The notes under the pieces: model-generated
Seen by the model: only the letters and a program-made list of their open reading frames with translations
Database searches by the model: none
What the model was told of the DNA's origin: nothing
Program-made: the position numbers and the translations under genes
Shown: positions 1-6,745 of the stretch, one piece after another
How positions within the stretch are numbered: the stretch's first letter is position 1
Layout: each line of letters opens with the position of its first letter
DNA from: M55B174 sp964618065
GTDB lineage: Bacteria; Patescibacteriota; Minisyncoccia; CAIUEV01; JAHKAQ01
Reading direction: 5' to 3'
Assembly: GCA_964618065.1 (NCBI GenBank)
Contig: CAZTZK010000012.1
Location: 1 to 8,456 of the forward strand
DNA length: 8,456 nt

Positions 1-140
1 TCGGAACCATCTTCTGTCCCAGTGTTGCTAGCATCTACAAAAAGATCATAAGAACGAGCTTGAGCTCTCTGTGAAAAAATAAACAGAGAAAAGATCGTGG
101 CAAGGAAGAATAATCCGCCACACTTGAAACTTTCTTTCAT
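1..140 (-). CDS. Secreted protein, N-terminal part only (cut by window edge)
   Basis: An ATG at 140-138 opens a frame that runs off the left edge after 46 codons. The first 28 residues form a classical signal peptide: a short Lys-containing start (MKES, FK), a hydrophobic core at about residues 10-22, and an AQA cleavage motif at residues 26-28. The mature protein begins RSYDLFVDASNTGTEDGS. A start of the YDLFVDAS...GTEDGS kind is common at the front of secreted right-handed beta-helix proteins, but too little is visible to name a family, so that is only a suggestion. No Shine-Dalgarno sequence precedes the ATG. The gene lies downstream of hup on the same strand but is separated by that gene's strong terminator, so it is probably transcribed on its own. 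Confidence 0.75.
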   Translation of the reverse strand, partial: MKESFKCGGLFFLATIFSLFIFSQRAQARSYDLFVDASNTGTEDGS

Positions 141-308
141 TTTATTTTTTTATTACTTAGATTATTAAAAATTAAATAAATTTCTATTTTTAATTTAACA
201 TATTTAAGAATAATAAGCTAGCAGAATAAAAAATAATTGCAGTATCCAGATTAAAAATATTTACAAAATATAATAATAAAAAATATTTTTCTTTTATAAG
301 AAGAAACG
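141..308. other. AT-rich intergenic gap
   Basis: This stretch between the secreted-protein gene and the HU terminator is overwhelmingly A and T. It must contain the promoter of the leftward secreted-protein gene, but it is so AT-rich that many -10-like hexamers occur and none has a convincing -35 partner. I see no gene or structured repeat in it. Confidence 0.5.
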
Positions 309-360
309 AAGCAGAAAATAAAAAAGTCCGGCGAATGCCGGACTTTTTTATTTTCTGCTT
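309..360 (-). terminator. Rho-independent terminator of hup (probably bidirectional)
   Basis: A perfect inverted repeat: arms 309-332 and 337-360 pair over 24 bp with a GAAT/ATTC tetraloop at 333-336. The loop-proximal part is GC-rich (GTCCGGC / GCCGGAC) and is flanked by A6 and T6 runs, so a U-tract follows the hairpin in both directions. It starts 5 bp after the hup stop codon, which makes it the hup terminator; it also isolates the gene at 1-140. Confidence 0.93.
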
Positions 361-365
361 GTAAT

Positions 366-635
366 TTACTTTACTGCATCTTTCATAGCTTGCCCTGGTC
401 TAAATTTAGGGACTCTCTTGGCAGGAATGGTAATTTTCTTACCAGTGGCAGGATTAACACCCTGTCTCTTTTTTCTTCTAACTGACTCAAAAGTTCCGAA
501 CCCAATTAATTGGACTCTTTTGGTCTTCATACCTTTCTTGATGTTCCCTAAGATTTCATCAAGAATGTTTCCGATTTGGGTTTTAGGCAGTTTAACCTTT
601 TTGGCAACGGCCTCAATTAGTTCACCTTTGTTCAT
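366..635 (-). CDS. hup: HU-family nucleoid DNA-binding protein
   Basis: This 89-residue protein has the normal length of HU/IHF subunits, small basic proteins that dimerise, bend DNA and compact the nucleoid. The N-terminal helices start MNKGELIEAVAKK. The core signature GFGTFESVRRKKRQGVNP is at about residues 46-63, where GFGTF begins the beta sheet and the NPATG segment holds the conserved proline at the tip of the DNA-binding arm. The C-terminus, PKFRPGQAMKDAVK, also matches the family. HU and IHF cannot be told apart cleanly from sequence alone; the single-gene setting and NPATG arm favour HU. It is monocistronic, with an extended -10 promoter upstream and a strong terminator 5 bp downstream. 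No good Shine-Dalgarno sequence is seen (only ACAGAG directly before ATG). Confidence 0.97.
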   Translation of the reverse strand: MNKGELIEAVAKKVKLPKTQIGNILDEILGNIKKGMKTKRVQLIGFGTFESVRRKKRQGVNPATGKKITIPAKRVPKFRPGQAMKDAVK

Positions 636-675
636 CTCTGTTTTATTTAATAATTATTAAAAACTAAGTCTTGCT

Positions 676-705
676 ATTCTAGCACCATTCCATAGATTCA
701 CGCAA
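676..705 (-). promoter_or_regulatory. Predicted sigma70-type promoter of hup
   Basis: Read leftward, a TTGCGT -35 (plus-strand 705-700) is followed by an 18-bp spacer and a TAGAAT -10 (681-676). TGC directly before the -10 gives an extended -10 element. The -10 ends 40 bp before the hup ATG. Called by eye from consensus match and position. Confidence 0.6.
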
Positions 706-776
706 TAGGTAAATAAAAAAAGTTTTAAAATTCAAAAAATTGTATTTTTACATGGCTGAAATTTTTCAAAAAACTA

Positions 777-805
777 TTCCCAATAATACCAAAACCGTCT
801 ATAAT
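777..805 (+). promoter_or_regulatory. Possible promoter for the broken HNH-like gene
   Basis: A consensus TATAAT at 800-805 has a TTCCCA hexamer 17 bp upstream (777-782, four of six matches to TTGACA). It lies about 55 bp before the GTG start at 861. A perfect AT-only inverted repeat (801-808 with 813-820) overlaps the -10. In such AT-rich DNA the match is suggestive only. Confidence 0.4.
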
Positions 806-860
806 TTAATTATAAATTATTTCTTCGTTCTTTAAAAGCAAACTAAAAAAGGAGGATGGT

Positions 861-1184
861 GTGAGTAATAATAGTAATGGGATAAATCACAAGAAGTTGA
901 CCAGGCATCATATTATTCCTAGAAGCAGAGGGGGAGGCAACGGATAAAATGTTGTTGAAATTCCCACCCACCAGCATGAATGCTGGCATGCATTTTTTGG
1001 CAATTTAAATCCAATAGAAGCAATTGAATTTATTGAAATTGTCTTCTTAGGAAAAGGGAGAAGAAAGAAAAAAAAGAAGTGGACCCAGGAGGATCTCTAC
1101 AAACTTCAAATAAAAATGCAAGAAAGAACTTTAAGGAGAAAACAAAGAGAAGCCCTGAAAACTACAATCTCACCGCCAGAATAA
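861..1184 (+). pseudogene. HNH-like endonuclease gene interrupted by an in-frame TAA
   Basis: A GTG start at 861 follows a consensus AAAAAAGGAGG with 5-bp spacing; two nearer starts (ATG 856, GTG 859) hit TGA at once. The frame reads to TAA at 1182-1184 (107 positions), but codon 29 (945-947) is also TAA. On both sides of that stop the translation belongs to one protein: before it LTRHHIIPRSRGGGNG, an HNH-type His-His-Ile-Ile-Pro-Arg-Ser motif; after it NVVEIPTHQHECWHAFFGNL, with the His residues expected for the second half of the fold, then an acidic/hydrophobic stretch and a very basic region (GKGRRKKKKW). GAA or AAA to TAA is a one-base change. Nothing after the stop offers a good restart. 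Most likely a recent nonsense pseudogene or a base-call error. It is the only plus-strand gene in the window. Family assignment is by motif, with moderate certainty. Confidence 0.7.
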
Positions 1185-1206
1185 AATTTACCCCAGTTAT
1201 AACTTT

Positions 1207-1230
1207 AAAGGCCTACTTGTAGGCCTTTTT
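1207..1230 (+). terminator. Rho-independent terminator after the HNH-like gene
   Basis: AAAGGCCTAC (1207-1216) and GTAGGCCTTT (1219-1228) are perfect inverted arms, followed by further T residues to 1230. It sits 22 bp after the broken HNH-like gene. Because it is between convergent units it could also stop leftward transcription coming through the tRNA gene, though the U-tract is weaker in that direction. Confidence 0.85.
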
Positions 1231-1300
1231 GATTAGCAAACTATAAGAAGATCAGAAAGGGAATCCATTAGAAAAATTTTAGTGGGAGAGAATAATCGTT

Positions 1301-1387
1301 TGGTGCCGATGGTCGGACTCGAACCGACATGAGCCAAAGCTCACGACATTTTGAGTGTCGCGTGTCTACCAATTTCACCACATCGGC
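1301..1387 (-). tRNA. tRNA-Leu, anticodon CAA
   Basis: A class II tRNA of 87 nt including an encoded CCA end. The acceptor stem pairs GCCGATG (1387-1381) with CATCGGC, followed by discriminator A and CCA. The D arm has the typical Leu form. The anticodon stem is CGACA/TGTCG around the loop CTCAAAA, giving anticodon CAA, which reads UUG. The long variable arm TGAGC-TTTG-GCTCA is expected of tRNA-Leu, and the T arm GTCGG-TTCGAGT-CCGAC is complete. The first base (G, 1387) is also the final G of the rmuC TAG stop, so the tRNA is probably cut out of the end of the upstream mRNA by RNase P. Confidence 0.96.
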
Positions 1388-2496
1388 TAAATTTCATCAG
1401 GTTTCTCCAATTTTTTAATTTCTCTACTGCCTCCTTTCTTACCATCTGTAATACGGTAAACATCTTTATCAATTTTGGCAAATTCATCGGAAGATTTATT
1501 GTAAGAACCGACGGTCATTGCTAAATTATTTCCTATTCTCTTAAAATAAACTTCATAAGATTTCAAATGCCTATCAAGATGCTCCACCTTCTTTACGATA
1601 GCCGACATTGATTCTCGCATATCAATCGCTCTCAAGCCCTGTAAAACAGTTTGCAAATAAGCGTAGAAAGAAGTGGGAGAAACAAGAATAACATTTTTTT
1701 GATAAGCATACTCAATCAGATCAAGGGAAGCCTCCTTGATAGAGCCAATTTTAGCAATTAGAATATCATAATACATCCCTTCCGACGGGATAAACATAAA
1801 GGCAAAATCAAAAGTGTTCTCTCTGGGACGAATATATTTAGAAGTTTCGTTGATTCTTTTTTTAATGTCTTCAATCAAACTGCGACCTAATTTTCTTTTC
1901 CTTTCAGGATCAGTTTCTTCTACCATTTTGTTATAATTTTCCATAGAAAACTTAGAATCAATGGGAAGAATTTTCTTTTGATAAAAAATTACGGCATCTA
2001 CTATCTCTCCATCAGAAAATTTATATTGCATTTTATAACGTCCCGGTTCAAAAACATTTTTTAAGACCGTCTCTAAATAATATTCCCCCAAAATTCCCCT
2101 CTGCTTAGGATTACGGAGAATATTTTCCAAACTTTGCAACTGACCGGCAAAACTGGCTACTTTTTTATTAGTCTCTTCAAAACGAGCAATTTTTTGAGCA
2201 GTTTCTTTGATAAGCCCCCGACTCTCCTTAAACTGTCTTTCCAAAGCTTCAGAAGAATGAACCATTCCGTTAGTAAGATTATCAGTAATTTTGTCCAGAT
2301 GCTCCCGAACTTCTTTGCGGCTCAAGCCCGCAGATTCATGCATTTCTTTCCTTAGTCCATCTATTACGGACAGCATCAATTTTTGTTGCCCTTCATCTTT
2401 GCTGTTTTCTTTTAAATTCTTTAGCTTGGAATTAATAAAGAAAAGTATCACCGCTACGCCCCCGGCTACTATTAAAATTATTAGCCAAAAATCCAT
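1387..2496 (-). CDS. rmuC: RmuC family protein
   Basis: This 369-residue protein belongs to the RmuC family, which in E. coli limits recombination at inverted repeats and is thought to act as, or be related to, a nuclease; the biochemical role is not well settled. Residues 4-21 form one N-terminal membrane anchor, residues about 23-128 are predicted coiled coil (rich in Glu, Lys, Leu), and the RmuC domain follows from about 130 to 345. Family landmarks are RGILGEYYLETVL (133-145), VDAVIF....ILPIDSKF (166-183) and FAFMFIPSEG. It is shorter than the E. coli protein, mostly in the coiled-coil part. The ATG lies 17 bp after the rarA stop, so the two are surely cotranscribed; no Shine-Dalgarno is visible. 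The TAG stop shares a base with the downstream tRNA-Leu. Confidence 0.93.
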   Translation of the reverse strand: MDFWLIILIVAGGVAVILFFINSKLKNLKENSKDEGQQKLMLSVIDGLRKEMHESAGLSRKEVREHLDKITDNLTNGMVHSSEALERQFKESRGLIKETAQKIARFEETNKKVASFAGQLQSLENILRNPKQRGILGEYYLETVLKNVFEPGRYKMQYKFSDGEIVDAVIFYQKKILPIDSKFSMENYNKMVEETDPERKRKLGRSLIEDIKKRINETSKYIRPRENTFDFAFMFIPSEGMYYDILIAKIGSIKEASLDLIEYAYQKNVILVSPTSFYAYLQTVLQGLRAIDMRESMSAIVKKVEHLDRHLKSYEVYFKRIGNNLAMTVGSYNKSSDEFAKIDKDVYRITDGKKGGSREIKKLEKPDEI

Positions 2497-2513
2497 AAGG
2501 CATTTATTAAAAA

Positions 2514-3740
2514 TTAAAAATATTTTTTAGTTTTAAGTTTGTCCGGAAAATATTGTTGATCCTCTTGCCACTTATAATCCGGAGGATATTTATAATCCCG
2601 ACCATAGCCCAAATTTCTCATAAGTTTAGTAGAAGCGTTTCTTAAATGAAAAGGTACCGCTAAATTTCCATAATTTTTAACATCCTCTTTAGCTTTTCCC
2701 AACGCTTTATAAATTGAAACATTTTTAGCCGATTTAGTTAAGTAAACTACACAATGAGCCAAATGAACATCGCATTCCGGCAAGCCTAAAAAATGACAAG
2801 CTTGATAAGCTGAAACTGCCAACATTAAAGCACTATTATTCGCCATCCCAATATCTTCTGAAGCAAAACGCACCAATCGTCGAGCGATGTAAAGAGGATC
2901 TTCTCCTCCTTTAATCATTCTTGTTAGCCAATAAAGAGCTGCGCTAGCATTACCACCTCTCATAGACTTATGCAGAGCGGAAATTAAATTATAGTGTTCT
3001 TCTCCTCCTTTATCATAGAGCAAGCAACTTTTTTGAAAAATATCTTCAATAACTTTTTTATCTAATTTTTTTCCACTTTCTACCGCCAGCTGAAGAGCAT
3101 TAATAGCTACTCGCGCATCTCCATTAGAAAAAGTCGCAATGAAATCCAAAATTTTTGCCGGACATTTGATTTTTTTCCCCCTCGTTTTTTTCCCTTGGCT
3201 CCTTTTCTCTTTCTCAATAATTTGCAAGGTTCTCGCTAAAATTTTTCTAAGAGATTTTTGGTCTAAGGCTTGAAGAATAAAAACCTTCGTTCTAGAGAGT
3301 AAAGCCGAATTAATTTCAAAACTGGGATTCTCTGTCGTAGCGCCAATTAAAGTTAAAATGCCTTTTTCAACATAAGGCAATAAAACATCCTGCTGTCTTT
3401 TATTGAAACGATGAATTTCGTCAATAAAGAGAATAGTCGGTTGATTGTTTTCAGAAATCCTTTTTATTGCAACTTCAGCTATTTTTTTAATCTCTCCTAT
3501 TCCGGAAACAGCTGCTGAAAAATTTACAAATTCAGCGGAAGTTTTTAAAGCAATAACGTGAGCAAGGCTGGTTTTACCAGAACCCGGAGGGCCCCAAAGG
3601 ATAAGGGAGGGAATATGATCACCCTCAATAGCCGAAAATAAAAACTTATTTTTCCCTAAAAGTTTTTCCTGTCCGATAATTTCTGCAAAATCTTGAGGCC
3701 TAACTAAATCAGCCCAAGGCCGAGAGTGAAACTTATTCAT
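2514..3740 (-). CDS. rarA: Replication-associated recombination protein A (RarA/MgsA AAA+ ATPase)
   Basis: This 408-residue protein is a clamp-loader-related AAA+ ATPase of the RarA/MgsA/WRNIP1 family, which acts at stalled replication forks with SSB. The start MNKFHSRPWADLVRPQDFAEIIGQ matches the family. Walker A is GPPGSGKT (50-57), Walker B ILFIDE (103-108) followed by IHRFNKRQQD, sensor 1 is in IGATTENPS (132-140) and SALLSR (145-150) carries the arginine finger. The C-terminal half has the typical MgsA features: ARRLVRFASEDIG, then NLAVPFHLRNASTKLM and GYGRDYKYPPDY near the end. Length is slightly below the E. coli protein (about 447). It lies between the HIT gene (90-bp gap) and rmuC (17-bp gap). 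All catalytic residues are present, so it should be active. Confidence 0.97.
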   Translation of the reverse strand: MNKFHSRPWADLVRPQDFAEIIGQEKLLGKNKFLFSAIEGDHIPSLILWGPPGSGKTSLAHVIALKTSAEFVNFSAAVSGIGEIKKIAEVAIKRISENNQPTILFIDEIHRFNKRQQDVLLPYVEKGILTLIGATTENPSFEINSALLSRTKVFILQALDQKSLRKILARTLQIIEKEKRSQGKKTRGKKIKCPAKILDFIATFSNGDARVAINALQLAVESGKKLDKKVIEDIFQKSCLLYDKGGEEHYNLISALHKSMRGGNASAALYWLTRMIKGGEDPLYIARRLVRFASEDIGMANNSALMLAVSAYQACHFLGLPECDVHLAHCVVYLTKSAKNVSIYKALGKAKEDVKNYGNLAVPFHLRNASTKLMRNLGYGRDYKYPPDYKWQEDQQYFPDKLKTKKYF

Positions 3741-3830
3741 AAAAAGATAGAAATAATTAGAGTTTATCCTTTTTACCCTTCCGTTTTCTTGCTAAAAAAT
3801 TTTTACTTTCAGCTTTAGCAGCAAATACTT

Positions 3831-4334
3831 TTATTCTCCTCTTATTTTTTTAGCTAATTCTGCCAGCTTTGCATCATCGGCTTTTTTGTAATCATGAGAA
3901 GAAATATAGCCGGGATAAGTGTCAAAATACTTGTCAACTTTAGTCTCCACCGGTTTCTCGCCCAGAGGGTGACCAGCCTTTGGCTGGTGTTCTCTATTCC
4001 ATTCTTTTATTCCCACTGTGCCATGCATTGGAAAAAGTTTAGCATGTACATGATCAACTCCAAAACCTTCAAAAATTAAACCGGTGCGACCAACATCCGT
4101 TAACTTTTCATCTAAAAGTTTTCCCACCTTTTTAGCTGCTATGATTAAATCTTGAAGTACTTGATCGGGCAAATCAAAAGCATAACTGGAATAATGTTTT
4201 TTAGGAATTACCACCGAAAATCCTTCCGTATTCGGAAAAATAGAGAGAAAGGCTAAATGTTTTTCATCTTCCCAAATTTTATGGCAAGGAATTTCACCGG
4301 CTACAATTTTACAAAAAATACAATTTTGAGCCAT
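3831..4334 (-). CDS. HIT-family (histidine triad) hydrolase
   Basis: This 167-residue protein belongs to the HIT superfamily of nucleotide hydrolases and transferases. An N-terminal CIFCKIVAGEIP (5-16) is the family's usual start, with Cys5 and Cys8 as half of a possible zinc site. The triad region is HVHAKLFP (95-102): His95 and His97 fit the first two triad positions, His97 being the expected nucleophile, but the third position is Lys99 instead of His. The C-terminal extension of about 60 residues (LGEKPVETKVDKYFDTYPGYISSHD) is longer than in HINT-type proteins. Exact substrate cannot be told. It lies 20 bp downstream of the exonuclease gene and 90 bp upstream of rarA, probably one operon. 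No Shine-Dalgarno precedes its ATG. Confidence 0.92.
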   Translation of the reverse strand: MAQNCIFCKIVAGEIPCHKIWEDEKHLAFLSIFPNTEGFSVVIPKKHYSSYAFDLPDQVLQDLIIAAKKVGKLLDEKLTDVGRTGLIFEGFGVDHVHAKLFPMHGTVGIKEWNREHQPKAGHPLGEKPVETKVDKYFDTYPGYISSHDYKKADDAKLAELAKKIRGE

Positions 4335-4354
4335 GTTTAAAATCTAAAAATAGA

Positions 4355-5071
4355 CTAATAATTAAATTTAAAATAGCGACGCCAAATTTTATAAACAGCC
4401 GCCGTTGCAATCACGTCTCTTAAATTATACTCTGCAATTTCTTGGTAATATCCCTTGGCAAAAAGTTTAGCCACATCTCCACCGGCAACTCCTCCATTCT
4501 TAGGACTGGGGATCCCAAAAGCCCGGCAAACTAAATGTAATTTAGGTCTATTAGCAACTGCTCCGTAAAAAGTAATTTGGTCCATTAAATCCACATGTTT
4601 CGCTTTTAAATCCTGACTACGATAATAACGATTAGACATCGCATTTTTAGTGGGGCGAATCCTATGAACCGCCGAGCGAGTTATAATAAAGGGAAAATCA
4701 AAAGACTGCCCATTATAAGTGACAAATTCATCATATTTTTCAGCAATAGACCAAAAATTTTCCAAGATTCCTTTTTCATCAGTACGGACAAATTTAACCC
4801 CCTGTTTTGTAAAATCTTTTATTTTTTTACCCGGCGCCTGATAATAAACCGCTCCTTTTTTTGTATCCGGATTATAAACAGCGATGGAAACAATTTCTCC
4901 TGTTAGAGGAGAAAGTCCCAACCTTTCTTCCACCCGATCTACATTTTTCTTATACTCAGTTTCTCCCATGGATTCCCTTTCAATCCAATAGGTCAAGGCA
5001 TCTTTGGTCATTTTATCCATGTCTTTAAAATTTTCTCCTATTGTTTCAATATCAAAAACTAGACTGGGCAT
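4355..5071 (-). CDS. DEDDy 3'-5' exonuclease (PolB-type exonuclease domain protein)
   Basis: This 238-residue stand-alone ribonuclease H-fold exonuclease resembles the predicted PolB-like 3'-5' exonuclease family (PF10108 type). All four acidic residues plus the tyrosine of the DEDDy class are visible: Exo I FDIET (Asp7, Glu9), Exo II TYNGQSFDFPFI (Asp125), and Exo III YNLRD (Tyr215, Asp219). HVDLMD at 159-164 is a further conserved segment. No polymerase domain is present. It would remove nucleotides from 3' ends, presumably in repair or proofreading. It is the first gene of the leftward block exonuclease-HIT-rarA-rmuC-tRNA, with an extended -10 promoter about 37 bp upstream and no Shine-Dalgarno. 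Confidence 0.9.
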   Translation of the reverse strand: MPSLVFDIETIGENFKDMDKMTKDALTYWIERESMGETEYKKNVDRVEERLGLSPLTGEIVSIAVYNPDTKKGAVYYQAPGKKIKDFTKQGVKFVRTDEKGILENFWSIAEKYDEFVTYNGQSFDFPFIITRSAVHRIRPTKNAMSNRYYRSQDLKAKHVDLMDQITFYGAVANRPKLHLVCRAFGIPSPKNGGVAGGDVAKLFAKGYYQEIAEYNLRDVIATAAVYKIWRRYFKFNY

Positions 5072-5107
5072 AATTCTAAATTAAATCTAAAAAATATTCT
5101 TTTCTAG

Positions 5108-5136
5108 AGTATAACAGATTAATTATTAATTTTGAA
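5108..5136 (-). promoter_or_regulatory. Predicted promoter of the exonuclease-HIT-rarA-rmuC-tRNA block
   Basis: Read leftward, TTCAAA (5136-5131, four of six to TTGACA), a 17-bp spacer and TATACT (5113-5108), with TGT directly before the -10 giving an extended -10. The -10 ends 36 bp upstream of the exonuclease ATG. No terminator is evident between the DGR template repeat and this point, so read-through from the DGR is possible too. Confidence 0.6.
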
Positions 5137-5204
5137 TTAAATAATTTTAAAAAGGAGGGATAATTTGAAATTGCTATTTCTCAATAAAATTCATTTCAAT
5201 TTCC

Positions 5205-5267
5205 GCTTTTTCACTGCTTATTCCTGTCCTTTCACTGTCATCTCTGCTTTTTCACTGCCATTCCTGT
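5205..5267. repeat. Short imperfect direct repeat
   Basis: GCTTTTTCACTGC-TT-ATTCCTGT at 5205-5227 recurs as GCTTTTTCACTGC-C-ATTCCTGT at 5246-5267, with a partial third copy (CTTTCACTGTCA) between them. The motif of alternating TTCCTGT and CACTG resembles the dispersed GGAATGACA-type intergenic repeats of many bacterial genomes; this resemblance is from memory. No coding capacity is apparent. Confidence 0.55.
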
Positions 5268-5287
5268 AGAAGTCAATTAATTCGTTG

Positions 5288-5530
5288 ACGGTTTTTTATT
5301 TATTGGTGTCCTCAACTATCAAAGTTGCACCAAACTAAAGCCGTTTTTTCTAAAGCAGAGTAAATTTTTACATCTCCACTGCTTTAGGAAAAGCCTGTAT
5401 TTTCCTCTGGAAAAATAGTTCCTTCAAAATCTCTATTACCAAAAGAAGGAATAACACTTCCGGAATAACTATTAGCTATGATAAAAAATCCGTAAATTTT
5501 TTATTCTTGCACTTTGTTTATTAAACAGAG
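5288..5530 (-). other. Hairpin-rich region downstream of the DGR template repeat
   Basis: The roughly 390 bp between the template repeat and the next promoter hold no intact gene but several inverted repeats. The strongest are: TTGGTG (5303-5308) with CACCAA (5328-5333) enclosing CAACT/AGTTG, itself inside ACGG (5288-5291)/CCGT; CTAAAGCAG (5350-5358) with CTGCTTTAG (5379-5387) enclosing GTAAA/TTTAC; TTTTCC (5400-5405)/GGAAAA (5409-5414); TTCCTTC (5419-5425)/GAAGGAA (5445-5451); and ATAAAAAAT (5481-5489)/ATTTTTTAT (5496-5504). In the Bordetella phage DGR a structured spacer 3' of the template is needed for cDNA priming, so this may be the equivalent scaffold; that is inference. Chance hairpins are common in AT-rich DNA, but the first two are long and mixed in composition. 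Confidence 0.45.
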
Positions 5531-5541
5531 CAGTTGTTCCC

Positions 5542-5661
5542 AACGAGCGCAACGAAACCCGATGTTCGTGTTGGAATTCGCCGGAGTATTGTTCAAATTC
5601 AACGTAAAAACGCCGCAATTAGACGTATTGTTCCAATTGCCACCCCGTTTGAAGGCTTTTT
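5542..5661 (-). repeat. DGR template repeat (TR)
   Basis: This 120-bp segment aligns without gaps to 7409-7528 in the 3' end of the target gene. On the coding (minus) strand it has 33 adenines; 15 of them differ in the variable repeat and none of the other 87 positions does. Read in the target's frame it would encode an asparagine-rich version of the same domain end, with ten AAT/AAC codons, closing in GFRCAR. The last 21 coding-strand bases (5562-5542) contain no adenine and are identical in both repeats. At 5541 the TR departs from the target exactly at the stop codon. The TR lies 32 bp after the avd stop; its transcript would be the template for the mutagenic cDNA. Confidence 0.96.
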
Positions 5662-5693
5662 GCGTTATCCCTATTTTTAAAGAATTATTTAAT

Positions 5694-6026
5694 TTAACTA
5701 AATTTTCTTATCATTCCTCCTAATAATTTTCCAATTTCATTCATTCTCTTAACAGTTACCCCGTATCTCTTAATACTTGTAAATTTTAAGTCCTTAGCAA
5801 GTCTGGCCAAAAATCGTATCTTATCCAATTCTACACTGGCTAAAAGGAGTAACCGTTTTTTATCCTTGTAACTATTAGCTTCAATAATAATTTTAAAAAA
5901 ATCAATTAGAGCATTAAGAATTTGTTGTCCCAAAATAAACCGCTGGTTCTTGGGGAAATTATTTACACAAGGGTAGACCCAAAGAATTAAATCATAAATT
6001 TTACGGAAGAGAATTAATTTTTGCAT
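5694..6026 (-). CDS. avd: DGR accessory protein Avd (four-helix bundle)
   Basis: A 110-residue, mostly alpha-helical and strongly basic protein of the Avd/four-helix-bundle family, which in characterised DGRs forms a pentameric barrel that binds the reverse transcriptase and the template RNA. Visible are about four amphipathic helices; the most family-like stretch is ELDKIRFLARLAKDL (about residues 66-80), then RYGV.....MNEIGKLLGGMIRKF at the end. Its ATG lies 26 bp inside the 3' end of the reverse transcriptase gene, in another frame, so the two are translationally coupled or at least cotranscribed. No Shine-Dalgarno is seen. The template repeat follows 32 bp after its stop. Assignment rests on size, composition, the C-terminal motif and the context. 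Confidence 0.88.
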   Translation of the reverse strand: MQKLILFRKIYDLILWVYPCVNNFPKNQRFILGQQILNALIDFFKIIIEANSYKDKKRLLLLASVELDKIRFLARLAKDLKFTSIKRYGVTVKRMNEIGKLLGGMIRKFS

Positions 6027-6745
6027 AAGTATTGTTTTTATTTTGATTTTGTTTTTCTTCTAATTTATTAAATATTTTATATCTTTTTCTGAGACTCTGC
6101 CGGAGTTGATAAGAATTCCCATGCTTGGCATAACCTTTCCAAGATTGGAAAGATTGCCAAACGGTCTCTAGTTTTCTATTTTTTCTTTGATATTTCTTCA
6201 TTCTCTTTATAAAACGAAATACAGTGCTTTTTCGCAATTTTATTGGCCCTGAATAGAAAATCCGATAACCTAAAAAATCTATTCCATTTTTAAGAGGAAA
6301 GATATTAACTTTTTTAGAATGTAACTTAAGCTTCAATTTTGTTTTTAAAAAATCTTCTATTCTGATTTTTATCCAATGAAGATTTTTCCTGTCTAGGTCT
6401 AAAAATAAAAAATCATCCATGTAGCGGATGTAATAATGAGAAGCAAAAGAGTTTCTCCTCTGTTTTTTTAATTCTTTTGAAAGAAAATGTTTTACAAACT
6501 GGTCATATTTATCTAAATAAATATTGGCGAAAAGTTGAGAAGTTAAATTACCAATAGGAATTCCAGTTTTTCTTTTTAAAGTCACCTGGGCTTTCTCACG
6601 TTGCAGTAAATCTGTCAACTTCTTATTATTAAGTCTATCATAGCTACTCTGAATTATTTTTTGAATGATAACCAACAATTTTTCATCCCTAACTTTCTTT
6701 TTTATCATTTCAAAAAGGATTTTGTGGTCAATTGAAGCAAAATAT

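Noticed and set aside
418..660. Plus-strand frame over the HU gene
   Set aside because: Antisense shadow; the minus-strand frame is a textbook HU protein with promoter and terminator.
861..1184. Alternative genetic code in which TAA is sense
   Set aside because: rarA, HIT, RT and the target gene all end correctly at TAA, so the in-frame TAA at 945 is best read as a nonsense change or an error.
3757..3831. Basic 25-codon open stretch between HIT and rarA (ending RKRKGKKDKL)
   Set aside because: It has no ATG, GTG or usable TTG start in that frame, and open stretches of this length occur by chance.
5205..5267. CRISPR array
   Set aside because: There are only two good copies plus a partial one, with repeats adjacent rather than separated by unique spacers, and no cas genes nearby.
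5165..5269. Plus-strand 34-codon frame starting TTG after a consensus AAAGGAGG
   Set aside because: The product is a short Phe/Leu-rich peptide, encoded by the imperfect direct repeat, with no homology that I recognise and no promoter; the ribosome-binding-like sequence may be chance.
5514..5723. Plus-strand reading frame covering the template repeat
   Set aside because: It is the antisense shadow of the TR and the end of avd; the adenine pattern and neighbouring genes show that the minus strand is the meaningful one.
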